Positions 21,379-32,018 of a stretch of DNA of 64,000 nucleotides are shown here, one piece after another. How positions within the stretch are numbered: position 1 is the stretch's first letter; every line of letters starts with the position of its first letter. Both the position numbers and the translations under genes were made by a program. A model generated the notes under the pieces. The model did not search any database. It saw only the letters and a program-made list of their open reading frames with translations, and was not told where the DNA came from. Source of the stretch: Branchiostoma floridae (taxonomy: Eukaryota > Chordata > Leptocardii > Amphioxiformes > Branchiostomatidae); assembly GCF_000003815.2 (NCBI RefSeq), contig NC_049995.1, positions 2,665,006-2,729,005 on the forward strand, read 5' to 3'.

Positions 21379-23558
21379 TACCTGGTTTAATTTTCCTGGC
21401 AGACTTCGAAAAAGCCTTTGACACCATCAGAGTAAAATTTATTGTTAAAGCGCTTAGATACTTTGGTTTTGGAGACTCTTTTATAACATGGATTAAAATT
21501 CTTTATAGTGACATCTCTAGTAAAATTATTAATTATGGTTATATTTCCAAGCCCTTTAACCTGTCCCGTGGGGTCCGACAAGGTTGTCCTTTATCTCCGT
21601 ATCTTTTTATATTAGGAGTTGAATTGCTTGCTAGTAAAATTAGAAATAATATAGAAATCAAAGGTTTAGACACTTTTGGAATTACATCTAAAGTCTCCCC
21701 CTTGCTCCCGAACTTGGCTCTCTATACGCGTTGGTTAAGGATTTGGAGATTTTTAACCTTCTATCTGGTTTACGCTCAAATTTTGATAAATGTAGAATAT
21801 TACGGATTGGATCTTTAAGCGGTACAAACTTCTACTTACCTTGTTCTTTCCCAATACTTTGGACAGATGGCCCCGTTGACATTCTTGGAATTCATATTCC
21901 GAGACATATGTCCGACATTGTTCATAGTAATTTTGATAGAAAATTCGAAAAAATAGACAAGATTCTAATGTTATGGAAATCTAAATCCTTAACCCTTATG
22001 GGAAAAATTATCTTGGTTAATACTTTAATCGTCCCACAATTTATTTTTCTATTAACTTCTCTCCCGACACCTCCCTCTGACTTCTTTGATCGATATGAGA
22101 AAAAAATATTTAAATTTCTATGGGGAGATGGACCTGAGAGGGTTAAAAGAAGAACTTTGTACGCCGTTCTTGATCAGGGAGGCCTGAAATTAAGAAACTT
22201 GCGGGCCGTAGATTTTACTTTAAAAGCTTCTTGGCTACCCAAACTATATTTAAATAAGGAATGGTTTTGCTCTAAGCTAATTCTTTTATCAAATTCCATC
22301 TTTCGTACCGACTTGTTTCCCTTTGCGCAACTTAACAAAAAGGATTTTGAATCTCTTTTAGGTAAAATATCCCCTTTAAGTACATTCTTTACCCATGTTA
22401 TACAAGCATGGTTGAAGTACCAAGTTGAACTTAGGCCACCTGAGGAGGCGGTTGAGGTGAAGCAGCAGCTTCTGCATCTAAATTCAAATATAACTATCAG
22501 TGGTAAGCCTTTCTTTTCACAGGTATTTCTTAGTAGGGGGGTCATATTTGTAAACGACATGTTAGACGCAGAAAACAACTTCTTATCATATGTTGATTTT
22601 GTTACAAAATTTGGAGAGTGTGTCCTGAATTCAAATATAATCAACTTATGTCTGCTATTCCCCCTTTTTTGAAGGCTAAGCTGAAATTGAATTCTCCAAG
22701 TTTGGGTGTCTGTCTTCCTGTATGTAGAAACATAGGCTGGCTTCGTAACTGTAATATTAATAAGTGTCTGTATCAATTCTTCATGAACGAAGCCAGTCTA
22801 TGGGGCTCATCTGAAAGAATTAAACTTTCATGGGAAGAATATTTTGACACCCCACTACCATGGCAAAATATATATAGTTTACCTTATAAACTTTCGATTG
22901 ATTCATATACTCGAATATTTCAATATAAACTATTATTCAAATTTTTACCTTGCAATAAAATATTATATTTATGGGGTTTGATAGACTCCCCATTATGTAA
23001 CCTCTGTAACGAGGAAGAAGAAACAGTCGTCCACCTTTTTTGGGACTGTTGTGTAACTTCAAATTTTTGGCGTCAGGTGGACGAATGGTTTTTCAATATA
23101 AATGGTACTCATTTGCATATTAATGCTCTCAGTATAATGTTCGGTATTTCTAGTGATCGTTGCCCGGTTCTGTCGAATCTTATCCTCCTTTTAGGCAAAA
23201 TATTTGTTTTTAAAAATCGTAAGCATTCTTTGAATCTGTCTGCTTTCATATCCTTTGTTTCATACTTTTATAAATTAGAAAAAAACATAGCAATTCGGCA
23301 AGGCAAACTGCTTAAACACAGGGGGAAGTGGGGAAACTTAAATAACTTATTTTCTGTCAGCACCATATCTTAAACAAATGTATAGTGATATTGTTGAATG
23401 AATATGGGCAAAGGGGTTTAGGACTAACGTTAACTGTTGTTACTGGTTTTTGCTTTTATTTTGTGGTTTTACATGTGCTTTGTTTAACGTATCTGTAGCT
23501 GCCATGCTTTCTTTTTGTTGTTTGTTTTGCAAAAAGTAATAAAGAATGATTGGAAAAA
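21379..23558 (+). mobile_element. 5'-truncated LINE, L1/Tx1-like, with 14-bp TSD
   Basis: The insertion is flanked by a 14-bp direct repeat AAATAATGCAAATT at 21365-21378 and 23559-23572, the second partly shared with the A-rich 3' end. It starts inside reverse transcriptase, which is normal for 5'-truncated target-primed insertions. It then carries the thumb and C-terminal region and a cysteine motif (CNLCNEEEETVVHLFWDC). It is inactive; see the pseudogene entry. Confidence 0.9.
21387..23373 (+). pseudogene. Broken reverse transcriptase and C-terminal region of the LINE
   Basis: Frame 1 reads DFEKAFDTIR, then RGVRQGCPLSPYLF, and loses the catalytic YADD block by deletion near 21720. Frame 2 resumes at LVKDLEIFNLLSGLRSNFDK and runs to a stop at 22672. 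Frame 3 takes over near 22620 and continues through YKLLFKFLPCN and the CxxC/HxxxxC motif to 23373. At least one deletion and one further frameshift make it non-functional. The SLTLMGKIILVN and GGLKLRNL motifs suit the L1/Tx1 group; class assignment is from memory of the family. Confidence 0.88.
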
Positions 23559-23708
23559 AAATAATGCAAATTAGGATCCAACTTGCATAGTTGAAGAAGA
23601 AGTTTCAAATAATGTCCCGGTCCAAGTTTTCGTTGTTATCTGACTAATGACTTGCGACCTAAGAATCAGTATCAAATGCGGGATCCTGATTGGTCAATTT
23701 CTTCTGGC

Positions 23709-23715
23709 TATAAAA
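23709..23715 (+). promoter_or_regulatory. TATA box of the secreted Lys-rich protein gene
   Basis: TATAAAA within GGCTATAAAATG predicts transcription from about 23740. A candidate non-coding first exon ends at 23864 (GAAG followed by GTAAAC). The next acceptor is the AG at 24513-24514, 8 nt before the ATG. Confidence 0.55.
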
Positions 23716-24522
23716 TGATGACGTTTCCACATGCACACTAATGTACAGGTTTTACTTGATTGACACCAGCATACTTAAGACAAGGTTTGCGCAAACTCTA
23801 AAGGCACGTTTGGTAGGGCTTGCATCTACCTTTTACGTCAGCAGCGGTTAAAGCTAGCGTGAAGGTAAACACGATCCTGCATAGCTGTACAAAACCAACC
23901 CCTGAACCGGGAGTCTTTCACATAAAGGACGCGGAGAGCAGCAGTACACCTTTCATCAGCGGATTTCAGGTATTTTTGAGTATTAGAATGACGGTACGCG
24001 TTCGACTGCTTTAAATGCTGTATCATAGAATGGGATGCAATAATAGCAAAGGAGCATACTTCGCTCGAATAGTTGCGATGGCATGGTGGCGGTATGCTTA
24101 GATGAAATGGAATTTTCAAAATTGAGAGCTAAGCTGTGAAGAAGTATAACAAGTAACGTAGCGACGAAAACTAGTCACTCCTGATATCTATCGTCTGCAC
24201 ATTGAAGGCCGCAACCGCTTGTACCATTGCACAGCACAGCAAAAGATTCGTATTACGTGTATTTTTTTATAGACGAAACATGTCCTTTTTGTCCATTCTC
24301 TATAACACTTGTTGGTTTTGACTCCTTGTAGTGTGTCACACAATGGAACACAAGAACCGGCCTCAACATCCATTCATTCAACATTCATTGTACAAAGTGA
24401 CGTTATGGAACAAGTTGTTTGCTTATTTCTGTGTTTTATTCATTATTTCATTACCACAAACGCTGTAAATGATGCACAATACCAGACTTCCATTTTGTTT
24501 TAAAACTTTCTCAGACAGCATC

Positions 24523-25343
24523 ATGAAGACAGTGTTTCTGTTGGCGACGTTTCTGGTTGCCACACAGGCCCGAGAGGACCTGGTACAACAGCTAACAGCC
24601 GGGGCTACGAATAGACTGATGTCAGGTACACATATTGTTACAGCATTATACACCACTGACAATCACATTTATCGTGTTATAATTTTTTTGGTCTCACGAA
24701 TTTCAGATACGCTGTGACAGAAACGCTATCAACAAGATAGGATACACGACAAGTCTTTTTTTTAAAGAAAGTACAGTACAATTTTGTAGCTTAGAAAGAC
24801 ATTTCTTACAACTGTCACATGCACACCTGTAATTTGCCTTACAAACTGGTATGACAAATGCATATAGGATCAGTGAAAATATTTTCCTTTCCAAGACCGC
24901 TAATTTTTGTGCGAGCTATTCAAGACTGTCCCACAGATGTCCTCAAACTGTCGTAAGCCTATCGTGTGACAATCGTAATTTTTTTTCTAACTATACGATC
25001 CATTGCAACATTTTCTTAACAAGATAGAAAAATTCTGTACAATTGTCTCACAAATATCTTCAATTTGTCGTTACTCTGTCGTGCAACGAAGGTAACGCAA
25101 CTCTCACAAAGACCATACATCCACATAACATGTAGTTCCCTTTGCGTGCCAAAGTAAACTGAGTGATACGGGTTAAAACACAAGTAGGTCGGACGTATTT
25201 ACAAAGAGAAGACGAGAAGCACTTTGATGGCGCATCCACCGTCCTTCGTGTCTCACGAATTGTTTATTTTTTAATTAACTGATTATACTGACCACTGCCA
25301 GTGACCGTACAGGATTATCTCTACGGTAACTGGAGAAAACAAG

Positions 25344-25377
<34 letters not shown>

Positions 25378-26103
25378 CACGCATACATGTNNNNNNNNNN
25401 NNNNNNNNNNNNNNNNNNNNNNNNNNNNNNNNNNNNNNNNNNNNNNNNNNNNNNNNNNNNNNNNNNNNNNNNNNNNNNNNNNNNNNNNNNCTACACCTAT
25501 TCATCTAAGTGTACACGTATTTCGTTTTTCAGACAAAATATAAACCTACAACAAACATCAATAGTATAGAAAGATACAAAACAAAGAATTCCATACAATC
25601 TAACAGAACATAATTTATTTCCGTACCCAGCTCGATCTGCCGCTGATGCGGAGGTCCTGGAGGACAACACCATCGCTGACCTCTCCGACCTGACCGACCA
25701 GATAAACAAGATCGGCCTGCTGTTGGCCAAGAACGACGATGATAAAGACGGCTCTGGTGACGACGATGCCGACTTTCTGCTCCACGAATCCGGAAAGCCA
25801 ATAAAACCCTCCAAGAAGCCAGGGAAAGGCTCCAAGAAATCGGGCAAGGGTTCTAAGAAGCCAGGTAAAGGTTCCAAGAAGAAGCCTGAGCCGGTGGAGA
25901 CCTCGTCCGACCGTTTCATATCAGCGGAGCAGCCAGAGCTGGGCCCGGAAGATCTGGAGGCCATTCCCCTGTCCCTGCGACGTTACATCCAGGCCCTGGA
26001 GGACCGTGAGCTGATGCGCAAGCGAGAGGAGCACGAGAAGGCTGCCGAAGCTACACATCTCCGCAGTCTGCTGCAACGCCTGACCAGCAAGCGGCAAAAC
26101 TAA
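24523..26103 (+). CDS. Small secreted acidic/Lys-rich protein, unknown function
   Basis: Two coding exons, 24523-24625 and 25631-26103, join in phase to give 191 aa. Residues 1-16 (MKTVFLLATFLVATQA) form a signal peptide. An acidic middle (KNDDDKDGSGDDDADF) is followed by repeats KKPGKGSKKSGKGSKKPGK, where KK pairs bracket five-residue PGKGS/SGKGS units. The C-terminus (YIQALEDRELMRKREEHEK, then LRSLLQRLTSKRQN) should be helical and charged. I do not recognise a family. Dibasic sites plus a signal peptide would suit a processed peptide precursor, or a matrix or antimicrobial protein; none is shown. The intron contains a 100-N gap. A TATA box and poly(A) signal frame the gene. Confidence 0.8.
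25344..25377 (+). repeat. (CT)n(AT)n microsatellite
   Basis: Simple repeat in the intron of the secreted-protein gene, directly before the assembly gap. Confidence 0.9.
25391..25490. other. Assembly gap (100 N)
   Basis: 100 N inside the intron of the secreted-protein gene. The adjoining microsatellite may have caused the break. Confidence 1.
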
Positions 26104-26598
26104 GAAATATGGATGAATATTAGCCTCCTTCACAGACTTCTAGTTTTCTAGCGGGGATGACTGTTATCTTTTTTGTGGAAGCACTGGTTCGCAATTTTCA
26201 ATAGAGGCTAAGGATCTAATGCCTGGAGAGGCATAGGGAGTTCTGCAAGCGACAAAACTACACTTCCCAAAGAAGTTATCTTTATATAAAGAGTCTGTGT
26301 TGAAAATCGCGAATAAGCGCTTCTCCCGAAAAAGAAAGGTCGCCGCACCACAAGTCTGTGAAGGATGCTAGATGAATTTGTAATGGAAAACTTACGTATA
26401 TGAACCCAAACTTGCGTCGTTGATACCAAACGTTTTGTATTTGAAAGGATTATCATCTACTAGACCCTTGAATTAATAACTTTTTATACCATCTTGGACT
26501 ATCCAAACAGGTGTGGTGTTTTTCTTGAGAGGTGATGTTGATATCAGCTGGTTACCAGACTACATTACCTCTGCGTCTTGTACTTTTCTTTGTTGATC

Positions 26599-26604
26599 AA
26601 TAAA
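26599..26604 (+). terminator. Poly(A) signal of the secreted-protein gene
   Basis: AATAAA about 495 nt after the stop codon, followed by a T-rich stretch. Confidence 0.6.
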
Positions 26605-26867
26605 AAAATTTGATTGTAATGGCTCGGTCATCTTCGTCGTGCGATCGTCGTACGATAGAAAACTAAGAGTTCATTCGAAATCTTGGGATATTCGTGCATT
26701 GCCATTTGTCGTGCAAAATTCAATTGTCTCATAACGGTTTTGCATCAACTGAGTTGTCACCTTTGCATGTCACGAAAACATTTAGCATCTGGGCGACATT
26801 CTTTTTTTAAAATTATCATGATTGCCACCTGACGACCCAAAGGTCATTCCAAGGTGTGACTCGAAGG

Positions 26868-27062
26868 TTAGGTCACATTTCCAAATCGGGGCACGACCGG
26901 GCAGCTTTCGGGAGCAAAAAGAATGATATAAAATACATCAAAATACACAAAATGTCAAAATAAGATTCATGGACATAACATGTGTATATTTCTAGGTATA
27001 CATTTTAATTTTTCGTTTCTTAAAACATCACGGTCGAGCCCCGGTTTGGAAATGTGACCTAA
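26868..27062. mobile_element. 195-bp inverted-repeat element (TTAGGTCACATTTCCAAA ends)
   Basis: The left arm TTAGGTCACATTTCCAAA, then CGGGGC and CGACCG, is mirrored at 27031-27062 with two or three mismatches. A one-armed relative is at 426-460. Confidence 0.8.
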
Positions 27063-29103
27063 GCCTTACATTGTACTGTAGCAGCATCTCTTTTCCCTAT
27101 TAAAGGCAGAAACATCGATATCACGATTGAAACCAGCTCAATTGCTCACCAAAAGCGAGGACTAACTTCAGCTTATCGGCAGTACCTGTAGTCAACCTAC
27201 CTGCTCATCTTTAAGATAATGAAATGGAGAGAACCAGCTGTAAGCAAAGCTTTGGTACCGTACGGGCCTGAAACGTTCTGCACCAGATAGCCAGCGGTAT
27301 TTCGATCCGCTGAACTTATGTACCATGCATGACACTACCAGGTGAGTAACCTGCCTGCTAGTCCAATATTTGTGCAACATGAGGACGCGTTAATACTGGA
27401 ACGTTTTATTGAAAATTCGTGCCCATGGGGCTAATTGAAATTGAACAAAGACAAAGTACATGAAATGAATGAATTTGGACGAAATATATGTAGATAATCT
27501 AAATTCTAACATACAAATATTAAGTGGATGAATGTACATACGGTACAGAATAGGGTACTAAATCTACGTAGCTAATATCACAGGGTTTGATAAACAGGGT
27601 AAGTAATTATATAACAGGCGTACATACATAATTTACATACGAACAGACCCGAACCATGCAGCAGCTCTCGCCCTTATGTCTTTTGCACCATGTATGTGTA
27701 AAATATGTGTAAACTGTAACGTTATCTCTGTTACATATTTTTTCTGACCCTTACCTCTTCCCTCTTAACCTCAATGACAAGCGGCCTGTAGGCCGATTTG
27801 AAGGTCTTTTTGAATAAACAAAGACTCAAACAAACAAACAAATATAATATGACTCTATATAGTAGGCATTGACTCCCTTGGTGAACGAAATGGCAGACAA
27901 AAAGTACTGGAAGAACTCTATCACTACTTCGGTGGAATAATACAGATGAACAAAAATAATGATAATGATAAGTATACTTGCTCACTATCACGTCTGTTTT
28001 ACAAATTTAAAGGTTTAAAGATCCATCATTAAGATTTTGATAACCCATCAGTGTTGTACACACTTTTCAGCAAATAGCCGCAAGGTGGCAACAGGTCAGT
28101 TCAGTTCAGTTCAGTTCATCCTCATATTCATAAGAGGTGCCACTAATAATAGGTAACAGGTAGCATCTTTATATTGTAATGTATTAAATGTGCCCGCGAA
28201 ATAGTGTGATTTATAATACAGCAAAGTAATTCCAATGTCAACTTAAAACGGTACCTAATTAGCTTTGGTCAATCTAGGAACAGACAGTAAGGTACTAGTT
28301 CAGCGGTTGTGTTGATTCATCTTACGTGTCATCAGGTTCAAGAGGTCAAAGGTCGGCAAAATGGCTGTTCAAGGATGGGTGTGATCCGGTTTTTCGGTGT
28401 TTTCCTTCTTTCTCTTGGATGTTTGCAGTCTATATTTGTTCAAGAAGGAGTCAGAACGTCCTAATAGAAAGGAGAGGATCCAAATTTTATCTTCAGCACA
28501 AGAAGGATTGTCAATAATTGTTCAGGTACGCATAATTTTCAAGATACATTTCATGAAACGCATGCGTAACATACTTTCAGCACATACACATAACAAGTTA
28601 CAAGTACTAGTACTCTAGGCTGCTTTTTGTCTTAATTCCAACAGCATGTTGCAAATTTGAAAACTACCTGTGCTTTCCGGTTCCAGTTTCTAAGATTCTT
28701 GACTTAACGTTAACGTTAACTAGAAAAAACAAAACTAAGAATCTGGTACAGAATGTGGGAGGGGGGCAATTCTAAGTCTGTAACATGCAATGTTAGAACA
28801 TATTATATTAACGTCTATGAGTGTTAACCTATATTCGTCAAACTGACCTTTATCCGTCAGTTTAAAAAAATTGTGCACAATGAGAGAGAGACAATAGCAG
28901 TCAGGTTTCTATTTCCTCGAAACCAATTCATCTATGTGCTTCCGATGTGTTGCTAAATGTACTTAATGCCACAAAATTGTTTCAATGAAAAAACTGTGAC
29001 AATGGTCAAGATGAAAACATATCAAAAGTAGAGTAGAGTTCCATTCTTGTTTCTGCACATTCATACTCGGAACGGCGAATGCGCTTTACATCCCATTGCA
29101 TAC
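27063..29103. other. Non-coding intergenic stretch
   Basis: No supported gene. 27077-27115 (CTGTAGCAGCATCTCTT) matches the tail of the SINE at 40378-40769. A (CAGTT)n repeat is at 28096-28118. Short frames here lack any domain. Confidence 0.6.
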
Positions 29104-29326
29104 TAGCCTGGTATCCAGCCGTAATATAATATCCAAGCAGATCCTACGGTGCCATAAGATAGTATCAAAGCTGGCCAAGGAGTGTAGCCGGCCAAGGGAG
29201 TCAAACGGGCACCGGAGGGAAGTTTGATACTATACATTACGCACCGTGGATCTGGTTCGAGATTACCGTAATATAGCTCCCGTGTCTCTTCTCTCCTCTT
29301 CGCAAGTACAATTGGATACCAGGCTA
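29104..29326. mobile_element. MITE with TAGCCTGGTATCCA termini, carrying a CCAAGCAGA-type core
   Basis: TAGCCTGGTATCCA at 29104 is mirrored by TTGGATACCAGGCTA ending at 29326. Inside, AATATCCAAGCAGATCCTAC and GATAGTATCAAAGCTGGC match the A-type MITEs at 12241 and 13221. This is either one element inserted into another or a chimera. The outer terminus recurs at 40143-40263. Confidence 0.75.
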
Positions 29327-29447
29327 ATTGCATATTAACGTTATATTGTCTTCTGAAGTCTTTTTAAGCCATACAAGTTACTATATGTTGTATCTTATTG
29401 TGAAGCAGTAATTAAAGGTTATCATTACTATCATCATTTTTCATCAG

Positions 29448-31810
29448 ATGGCTGAAGTCATCACCATGGTAACAGAGCGTGTGAGCGAGTACCCCGCCCT
29501 ACCCACACGGCTACAACAGCACCTGGACCTCCAGAGGAGGGCGGGGCAGTTCTGTGACGTCACACTGTCCGTACAGGACGCCAAGTTCAACCTACACAGG
29601 TACAGTCGTTTTTCTACTGGTGACAAAGTCGTGATACAGCAAATATTGCTTTTCAATACATGCTACAACATGAACTGTTCTCCAGAATTGTTTTAATGTA
29701 AAATAAAACACTGCAAACCTCCTTTCCCCTTCTAATAGTTCTACCATGAAATAAGTCCTAGTAAAAGTAAAAATTACAGTATCCAGGTATGTAGTATAGA
29801 GATTAATGTATGTATTGTTGTTTATGCTGCCCAGATGTGTGCTGTCTGCTTTCTCCCCTCATCTGACGGGGATGCTGAACTCAGCTGGCCCACTAGAGGG
29901 CGCTGCTAACAATAGGTAAGCTGCAGCAATATTTCTGCATAATTATGTAGCTAGTTTTGGCACCAATATTTCTGCATATATGTAGCTAGTTTCGGCACCA
30001 GGATATTAAGTGTTAATGATGGCTGTCTGATGCAGGGCTGTCTTCTGACCCAAAAATTTGCTTGATGATGGGACAGAAAAAAATTTGAAATTCACTCTTT
30101 CCATGAAAATATCTGAAATTCATGACACAATATTGATTAAAATGTATCTTGCTTGGATTACAAATGACAGATTTAACAAAGCAAACATCAACATGGGCTC
30201 CCAGACAACAAGTGAGACAGAAAAAATGTTAAGCTAGCTGTAGGCAGCCCTGGTCTGATGTAGGTATCATAATTCAGATTATTATTAAATAAAAAAATAA
30301 GTTATTTTGTAAAAAAAAAAACTATTTTGAGAAGGATTCAGTATGATTCTAAGCACAAAATGTGACATAGCTTCCCAATTTCTTTTATTTTTTAAAAACA
30401 TTTTCCTTCCCATCTTCTAGTGGTACAGCCCAGGCAACCCAACTTGACCTTCCTGAGCTGACCAGAGAGGGAGTGACCCCTGTTGTGAACTTCATGTACA
30501 CGTCCAAACTTGTGCTGACCAGGGACAACATCTTTCCTGTGTCAGTGGCTGCCGGATACTTCCAGATCCGCGAGCTGATCCAAGAATGTCAGCAGTACTT
30601 TCAAGAGACGCAGCAAAGTCAAGGTCAAGGTCTCCAAGGTCATTTCTATCCAGGAGGGAGTAGCGTGCGTGCTTCTCCAGGAACAAGAGTACTGCCAGAG
30701 CAATTTCAAACTGTCTCGGGAACAAGGATGGTACCAGAGCAGCATCAAGCTACCTTGGGAACAAGAATGCCATCACTGCAACAGCATCACACTACCCCAG
30801 GATTGAGAGTGTCGCCAGAGCAGCATCAAGCTGCCCTGGGAACAAGAATGCTATCACAGCAGCATCATACTGCCCCGGGCACAAGAATGCCTTCAGAGCA
30901 ACACCACCACACTCTCCTGGGAACAAGAATGCCATCAGGGCGGCTTCAGACTACCCCGGGAACAAGAAGATCCTCTGGTAGCACAGAAGTGCTGTCTGTA
31001 GACTCTTCCCCAGGTTTACAGTCCCCCACTTCTACCTCACAGCAGGTGTACTCAGGGAGGAATGATCAGGAAACAGGGAAGAATGATCAACCAGGAGCAA
31101 CAGCAGGTCACGGATCAGAAGACACTCTAAACACTTCTGCCAATGATGAGACTGCAACAGACCCTGCAAACTTTCCTCCCGCAGACTTCAGGGTAGAAAG
31201 CAGTGATGAGTTTTCCGGTGAAAGTCACATTGAACATTCAAACATCAACTCAGAAGCAGTTGTTGTGAAGCAGGAACCTGCAGAAAGTTGGATGGACTTT
31301 CCAGAAGGCGCAGCGACTAACCAGCAAGAAATGGACAGTTATATGTGGAGGGGAGGGAACCATGTTTCAGACGATTCAGACAAGCCGTTTCAGTGCATGT
31401 TCTGTCCCAAGCGTCTGCGCTCAAAGTCGTTGTTGGCGATGCACATCAGACGACACACTGGGGAGCGCCCGCACGCTTGCCCGCTGTGCTTCACCAAGTT
31501 CCACGAAAAGTGGTCGCTAACGAAACACATGCGCGTGCACACCGGAGAGAAACCGTACAAATGCACGCAGTGTCCCGCCACTTTCGCAGACGCATCCAAT
31601 CGCAACAAGCACAGGAAACGGATGCACGGTGTGTATACACAAGGGTCAAACAGTTACGCTACAAACAGCACTCCGGAGAGAGAATTTGAAGGTTTTCCAG
31701 GACCTGTAAACCACATGGATCACGTTGGCATGCGAGCGAACCAATTGTTCAGTGTTCCTAACACAGAGGAAAGTACAGACTTAGACACACAACAGACTTG
31801 TGTAGAATGA
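29448..31810 (+). CDS. BTB domain / three C2H2 zinc-finger protein
   Basis: Nuclear regulator type: BTB for dimerisation and corepressor contact, C2H2 fingers for DNA. Exons 29448-29599, 29835-29915 and 30421-31810 join in phase to 540 aa. The BTB domain (about residues 20-125) shows LQQHLDLQRRAGQFCDVTL, VLSAFSPHLTGML and VVNFMYTSKL. A low-complexity middle contains degenerate GTRMPSEQHH-type repeats of 14-18 residues. An acidic Ser-rich part includes VKQEPAE, a SUMO-like site. Three fingers follow (FQCMFCPKRL, HACPLCFTKF, YKCTQCPATF) with TGERP/TGEKP linkers. The start ATG follows an AG, so a non-coding 5' exon is likely. Intron 2 hosts a hAT-type MITE. Many BTB-ZF genes share this plan, so no orthologue is named. 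Confidence 0.93.
30033..30252. mobile_element. 220-bp hAT-type MITE with 8-bp TSD
   Basis: Ends CAGGGCTG and CAGCCCTG, flanked by an exact 8-bp duplication GTCTGATG at 30025-30032 and 30253-30260. The 8-bp TSD and CAGGG ends are typical of hAT elements. It lies in intron 2 of the BTB-ZF gene. Confidence 0.9.
30670..30975 (+). repeat. Coding minisatellite in the BTB-ZF gene
   Basis: Degenerate in-frame repeats of about 42-54 bp, each with GGAACAAGAATG-like and CAGCATCA-like cores, encode GTRMPSEQHH variants, about seven units. Copy number is likely to vary between alleles. Confidence 0.8.
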
Positions 31811-31837
31811 ACATCTTTCCATGCATATACATATCCG

Positions 31838-32018
31838 TACACAAGGGTTGAACAGTTCTGCTGCAAACATGTACAGCACCCCGGAGAAAGAATTTGAAGG
31901 TTATCCTCTCATAAACCACACGAATCACGTTGGCATTCGAGCGAACCAGTTGTTCAGTGTTCCAAACACGGAGGAGAGTACAGGTGTAGACACACAACAG
32001 ACTTGTGTAGAATGAATG
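31838..32018 (+). pseudogene. Duplicated 3' coding end of the BTB-ZF gene after its stop
   Basis: The last approx. 180 bp of the coding exon (from ACACAAGGGT near 31637 to the TGTGTAGAATGA stop) recur about 205 bp downstream. The copy encodes TPEKEFEGYPLINHTNHVG, then ANQLFSVPNTEEST and TQQTCVE followed by a stop. The reading stays open but lies after the functional stop, probably in the 3' UTR. Confidence 0.88.

Noticed and set aside
22174-22776. 200-aa minus-strand frame
   Set aside because: Antisense of the decayed LINE; no domain.
29448-29696. Single-exon 82-aa reading of the BTB start
   Set aside because: The BTB fold continues in phase through 29835-29915 and 30421 onward; the tail after 29599 is intron.
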